The translations under genes and the position numbers were made by a program. Shown one piece after another: positions 52,082-56,172 of a stretch of 56,172 bases of DNA. This DNA is from Desulfobacterales bacterium (GTDB lineage: Bacteria > Desulfobacterota > Desulfobacteria > Desulfobacterales > SpSt-501): NCBI GenBank assembly GCA_025454255.1, contig JALOOU010000036.1, positions 1 to 56,172 on the forward strand. The letters are read 5' to 3'. Each line of letters starts with the position of its first letter. Position 1 is the stretch's first letter. The notes under the pieces are model-generated. The model had not been told where the DNA came from. It did no database searches and saw nothing but the letters and a program-made list of their open reading frames with translations.

Positions 52082-53488
52082 ATGAAATTCTCGGATGGAT
52101 TTTTCCGCGAGGGAATGGCGCTCTACCCAATGCCGTTCTATCCGCTGCTCATATCCTTTTTTTACAAAGTTGTACCGAATTGGATTTTAGCCGGAAGACT
52201 GATCTCTTTGCTGTCGATGGCGTTGGCGGTAATTCCTCTTTATCTATTAGCGAGAGACTTGTTCAGTTCACGTGCAGCTTTCTGGTGCAGCGTAACATAT
52301 ATGCTGCTGCCTGAGACCCTGAATCAATCCAATACGGTTATGCGTGAGCCCATTTATTTTTTGTGTTTTTTATCGGCGACCTATTTTGCGCAGCGCGCAT
52401 TGCAAACGCAACGAATTAGCCCTCTTATTTTTTCAGCTCTGTTCGGGGCCTTGTCGACCCTGTTTAGGGTGGAAGGTTTGATTTTTTTCCCGGTCTGCTT
52501 TTGCGTTTTCGCAGGTCAGGCTATCAGCAACTTAAGAAAATCAAAACCCCATCTAAGATTGTTGACCTCCTGGGTTGCGATCAGTGCCGTTTTAGCGACT
52601 GCTTCGGCCATCATGGTAAGCATTTATCCGTCCGAAGGGATCAACCGCTACGGTGACTGGAGATACTATTTTTTTGGATTTATAGATGGGAATCTGCTGG
52701 AAAGCTATTACAAAATCTATGACCATATCACCCAAATCAAGGAGGTGTCTCCGGTTCAAGGTATTGGTCACCACATCGCCGAAACCATGCGGACAATGAT
52801 GCCGCTTGTTTATTTTTTAGGGTTGATTCAAGTGCTTTCATTCGTAATTATGGTTCCCAATTTGATACCGTTATCAATCGGCTTAATTAGAACCGTGAAC
52901 AGCCCGCAACATATTTTAACTCTTGCCAACGCTATCGGACTGCTGGCCTTGGCATATGGTTTTTTCATTCGAACAGAGATCATCATGAAACGATATGTAA
53001 TGATAACGGGCCTATTGCTGACACCGTGGATCGGATTCGGCATTGACATCATTTTGGGAAGACTCAGCCGTATCTCGTTCGGACGGTGGGCGGTCGGCTG
53101 CATAGTCTTGCTAATTTTCGTGATTCCGGCTGACGGTTTCTTTAAGTTTTTCAAAAACCCGGACGATCTCGCCTCCCGTGCAGGAGAATGGGTTGCGACT
53201 AATTCGGAATTTAATAATACTAAAATTGTGATGAATGATCAGATAGTTAAGTTTCACACAGACCTCCTCCACAATTCTACTCATGAGAAAAGCACTCTGT
53301 TGTATCTCGACATCAACGACGACGACTTTTGCAAACTGCAGCAATTCGCAGTAGACAACGATGCCAAGGTGATCGTAATTCAAGGCCGCAACAACGTCAC
53401 GGATGGTTTCAAATGCCTTTCCAACTACAGCGAGATCAAAGAATTTAAGTCTAAAAAGAAGTTCATCAAAATATTCAAAATAGAATAA
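52082..53488 (+). CDS. ArnT/PMT-family (GT39-like) lipid-linked glycosyltransferase, frameshifted at its N-terminus
   Basis: 468 residues in this frame, with about ten hydrophobic segments. After the frame break the loop YDGEIYIAAAMKFSDGFFREGMALYPMPFYPLLISFFYKV matches the first periplasmic loop of ArnT-like enzymes, where the Asp is the catalytic residue; VMREPIYFLCFLSAT and FRVEGLIFF are also typical. The C-terminal ~120 residues form a soluble domain. These enzymes add a sugar from a polyprenyl-phosphate donor to a surface glycan or protein. Codon use is AT-richer than the window average, suggesting transfer. The true start is 51937; see the separate N-terminal fragment. Confidence 0.8.
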   Translation: MKFSDGFFREGMALYPMPFYPLLISFFYKVVPNWILAGRLISLLSMALAVIPLYLLARDLFSSRAAFWCSVTYMLLPETLNQSNTVMREPIYFLCFLSATYFAQRALQTQRISPLIFSALFGALSTLFRVEGLIFFPVCFCVFAGQAISNLRKSKPHLRLLTSWVAISAVLATASAIMVSIYPSEGINRYGDWRYYFFGFIDGNLLESYYKIYDHITQIKEVSPVQGIGHHIAETMRTMMPLVYFLGLIQVLSFVIMVPNLIPLSIGLIRTVNSPQHILTLANAIGLLALAYGFFIRTEIIMKRYVMITGLLLTPWIGFGIDIILGRLSRISFGRWAVGCIVLLIFVIPADGFFKFFKNPDDLASRAGEWVATNSEFNNTKIVMNDQIVKFHTDLLHNSTHEKSTLLYLDINDDDFCKLQQFAVDNDAKVIVIQGRNNVTDGFKCLSNYSEIKEFKSKKKFIKIFKIE

Positions 53489-53565
53489 TATTCTGCCTAA
53501 CAACCAATTAAAAAAGATCGCTGTTTATTGCGTTGACATCACCGAATTCAAAATCAGGAGGCGGC

Positions 53566-54643
53566 ATGCAATTCATCGACCTGGCGTTTCAGCAGAGACG
53601 CATTCGAAAGGAGCTTGAAACCGGAATCCTATCAGTTCTCGACCACGGCCAGTACATAATGGGGCCGGAGATCAAAAAGATGGAATCTAAGCTTGCCGAG
53701 TACTGCGGCGTTCGGCATGCGGTTTCATGTGCCTCGGGGACAGATGCGCTCCTGCTGGGGGGCAACTCCGGTCTTCGTGGACATCGACCCCGTAACCTTC
53801 AACATCGATCCCCGGCGGCTGGCGGACGCCCTGCGCGCCGTCAGCAGCGGAAACGCCGACGACCACCCGTTGCCCCAAGGGGCTCGGACGTCGCTCAAGC
53901 CCAAGACGGTCATCGCCGTCGACCTCTTTGGAATGCCGGCGGATTATCCCGCCATCAACCGCATTGCCGCGGATTTCGGCGCCGTGGTCATCGAGGATGC
54001 CGCCCAATCCTTCGGCGCCGAACTGAAAGGCCGCAAAGCCGGTGCTTTGGCTGAGGTGGGCTGCACCTCCTTCTTCCCGGCGAAGCCGCTCGGCTGTTAC
54101 GGCGACGGCGGAATGTGCTTCACCGACGATCCGCAGCTGGCCGCCGTCATGGATTCGCTACGAGTGCACGGGAAGGGCACGGACAAATATGATAACGTGC
54201 GGGTGGGGATCAACGGGCGCATGGACACGCTGCAGGCCGCGATCGTCCTTTCGAAGTTTTCGATTTTCCCCGAAGAGGTCGTTTTGCGCCAGGAAGTCGC
54301 CCAACGTTACCACCAGTTGCTTGCCGGGCTTGAGGGTTTGACCACTCCGATTGTCCCGACGGGGTATCTATCGGTTTGGGCACAGTATTCGGTGTTGGCT
54401 GCCTCGGAAGACCACCGAAAACGGCTGCAGGAGGGACTTAAGCAGGCCGGGATTCCCACGGCGGTCTACTATCCCAAGCCGCTGCATCTGCAGACCGCAT
54501 TCGCTCGACTCGGCTACAAAGAGGGAGACTTTCCGCACAGCGAGGATGCGTCGCGCCGTATTTTCAGCCTGCCGATGCACCCGTACCTGAACTCTGATGA
54601 CCAGGAAAAAATCGCCTCGGCCCTCAAGAACCTGACGAAGTGA
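53566..54643 (+). pseudogene. DegT/DnrJ/EryC1 aminotransferase (WbpE-like) with internal deletion and frameshift
   Basis: MQFIDLAFQQRRIRKELETG...GQYIMGPEI to SCASGTDALLL is the normal start; it then jumps at ~53757 to GATPVFVDIDPVTFNIDP in another frame. Compared with P. aeruginosa WbpE, about 30 residues are missing, including the GFTYVATAE stretch that packs on the cofactor. The later parts are good: VIEDAAQSFGAELKG, the PLP Lys in TSFFPAKPLGCYGDGG, and HPYLNSDDQEKI. CTGCTGG at the junction suggests a short-repeat deletion. GGAGG precedes ATG 53566. As read it would be non-functional. Confidence 0.82.
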
Positions 54644-54655
54644 GGTGAATCGTTC

Positions 54656-56172
54656 ATGGAATCGACCCCAAATCAGAATAGCCCATCGGTTGCGGTGATC
54701 GGGACCGGGTATTGGGGCAAGAATCTTGTCCGCAACTTCCACCAGATCGGCGCACTGCGGATCATCTGCGACAAGAGCGAAGCCGTTCTCGCAGCGCTGC
54801 AGGCGCAGTATCCGGGAGTGGAGATCGCCTTTGCGCTGACCGATGTGCTCAAACGCAGCGACATCGAGGGCGTGGTCATCGCGACGCCGGCGGAAACCCA
54901 TTTTTTTCTCGCCCGAGAGGCGCTGCTGGCCGGCAAGCACGTCTATGTGGAGAAGCCGCTCGTCCTGAACGAAACGGAGGGAGAGGAGCTGATCGCGATC
55001 GCGGCCAAGAAGGGCAGGGTGCTGATGGTGGGGCATCTTCTGCACTACCATCCGGCCTTCATTAAACTGAAGGAGCTGGTTGCCACAGGAGAACTGGGAA
55101 GGATCAACTATATTTACTCACACCGCTTGAATTTAGGAAAAATCCGAAGAGAGGAGAACATCCTTTGGTCTTTTGCACCGCATGATATTTCGATGATTTT
55201 AGCTCTGGCCGGTAGCGAACCGGAGATGGTGCAGACCACCGGGGGATATTACCTGCACCAGGCCATCGCCGATGTGACCACGACCCATTTGAATTTCCCC
55301 AGCGGCTTGAAGGCGCACATTTTCGTCTCCTGGCTGCACCCCTTCAAAGAGCAGAAGCTGGTCGTGGTGGGCGAGCGCAAGATGGCGGTGTTCGACGACA
55401 CGCTGGACTGGCCCGACAAACTGCTGCTCTTTCCCCACCGGATCGAATGGCGCAACAACATGCCGGTGCCGGTCAAGGCCGAGCCGGAGCGGCTCGACTA
55501 CCCCCGGGAGGAGCCGCTCAAGCGGGAGTGCCTGCATTTTCTGCACTGCATCCGGAGCGGCGAGCGGCCGGCGACCGACGGCAGCGAAGGGCTGCGGGTG
55601 TTGCGGATCCTGAATGCGAGCCAAACGTCGATGGACCAGCAGGGCAAGCGCATCCGGATCGACGGCCGCGGCGCGGCGGCCCCGCCGGAGCCGGCGGCAC
55701 GTGCGCAGGTCGCTCCAGGGGCCTTCGTGCACGAGACCGCCGTCGTGGACCCGGGGGCGGTCGTGGGCGCCGGCACCAAGATCTGGCACTTCTCCCACGT
55801 GCTTCCGGGATCAGATGTCGGCGAACGCTGCAACATCGGGCAGAACGTGGTCATCGGGCCCGACGTGCGCATCGGCAGCCGGTGCAAGATCCAGAACAAC
55901 GTGTCGGTTTACAAGGGCGTCACCCTGGAGGACGGAGTCTTCTGCGGGCCCTCTATGGTGTTTACCAACATCTACAATCCCCGGGCCGAGATCGCCAAGA
56001 TGGACCAGGTGCGCCCCACCTTGGTGAAAAAGGGAGCCACTATCGGGGCCAACGCCACGATCGTCTGCGGAACCACTCTGGGGCGATACAGCTTCGTAGG
56101 CGCTGGTGCGGTGGTGACGCGCAACGTCCCCGACCACGCGCTGGTCCTGGGAAATCCGGCCAAGCAGATCGG
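54656..56172 (+). CDS. Gfo/Idh/MocA oxidoreductase fused to a left-handed beta-helix acetyltransferase, cut by window edge
   Basis: At least 505 residues. Residues ~10-330: [19 protein letters not shown] is the NAD Rossmann motif, followed by EKPLVLN (catalytic Lys-Pro) and [26 protein letters not shown]. This resembles WbpB/WlbA, which oxidises UDP-GlcNAc(A) at C3. From ~365: [26 protein letters not shown] and hexapeptide repeats to the edge resemble WbpD/WlbB, the N-acetyltransferase of the same pathway. A fusion of two enzymes whose third partner (the aminotransferase) is the broken gene upstream. GAGGTGA lies 7 nt before the ATG. Confidence 0.9.
   Translation, partial: MESTPNQNSPSVAVIGTGYWGKNLVRNFHQIGALRIICDKSEAVLAALQAQYPGVEIAFALTDVLKRSDIEGVVIATPAETHFFLAREALLAGKHVYVEKPLVLNETEGEELIAIAAKKGRVLMVGHLLHYHPAFIKLKELVATGELGRINYIYSHRLNLGKIRREENILWSFAPHDISMILALAGSEPEMVQTTGGYYLHQAIADVTTTHLNFPSGLKAHIFVSWLHPFKEQKLVVVGERKMAVFDDTLDWPDKLLLFPHRIEWRNNMPVPVKAEPERLDYPREEPLKRECLHFLHCIRSGERPATDGSEGLRVLRILNASQTSMDQQGKRIRIDGRGAAAPPEPAARAQVAPGAFVHETAVVDPGAVVGAGTKIWHFSHVLPGSDVGERCNIGQNVVIGPDVRIGSRCKIQNNVSVYKGVTLEDGVFCGPSMVFTNIYNPRAEIAKMDQVRPTLVKKGATIGANATIVCGTTLGRYSFVGAGAVVTRNVPDHALVLGNPAKQI

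Overview
The window is GC-rich bacterial chromosome that reads like a Gram-negative member of the Desulfobacterota (former Deltaproteobacteria). This placement is inferred from gene content and style only: an outer-membrane LPS export set (LptE, LptA), a NIL-domain ferredoxin coupled to mnmA, many sigma-70-like promoters with TTGACA -35 boxes, and REP/MITE-like palindromes between genes. No rRNA, tRNA or CRISPR array was found.

From 1 to about 31 kb it is mostly housekeeping. A tRNA-thiolation block on the minus strand holds NIL-ferredoxin, mnmA and a truncated mtaB. Next come an acyltransferase/hydrolase fusion, a small lipoprotein, a ribbon-helix-helix protein and a double-PilZ protein. An orphan B12-radical SAM enzyme of the RiPP C-methyltransferase type is divergent from pyrD. 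The branched-chain amino-acid operon ilvB-ilvN-ilvC-leuA (minus strand) begins with a promoter, a 30-codon Ile/Leu-rich leader peptide and an attenuator. Upstream of it lie dprA-topA and rng-yajC-secD-secF, then leuS-lptE, rpsT (TTG start), murJ-ftsB-TPR, a frameshifted lptA and an SpmA-SpmB fusion.

From 31 to 41 kb are a MacAB-type exporter, a small unrecognised protein with its own promoter and terminator, a secreted PhoA-family alkaline phosphatase, a flavin disulfide oxidoreductase lacking the usual catalytic His, a MoaD/ThiS-like protein and a class III aminotransferase.

From 41.2 to 48.8 kb is the most striking locus: a secreted PKD/PASTA/calcium-repeat protein, a 1855-residue Sec-exported SpvB/FG-GAP/RHS protein, and a 140-residue membrane-anchored protein. 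The last 150 residues of the RHS protein are visibly AT-richer than the shell. They carry a metal-ligand pattern (HxxxDxxxxxH, then HxxxE, after a W...H start) matching zinc-dependent phospholipase C such as clostridial alpha-toxin. I propose a polymorphic toxin with an exchanged PLC tip, followed by its immunity gene.

From 49 to 56 kb are a secreted protein with a duplicated ~60-residue module, a stand-alone receiver, and a partly decayed surface-polysaccharide region: rfbC, an AAA-ATPase fragment, a frameshifted ArnT-like glycosyltransferase, a DegT aminotransferase with an internal ~30-codon deletion, and an oxidoreductase-acetyltransferase fusion that runs off the right edge. The last two belong to a WbpB/E/D-like acetamido-sugar pathway. 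Three otherwise good genes (lptA, arnT-like, degT-like) carry frame breaks; read mapping would show whether these are real or assembly errors.
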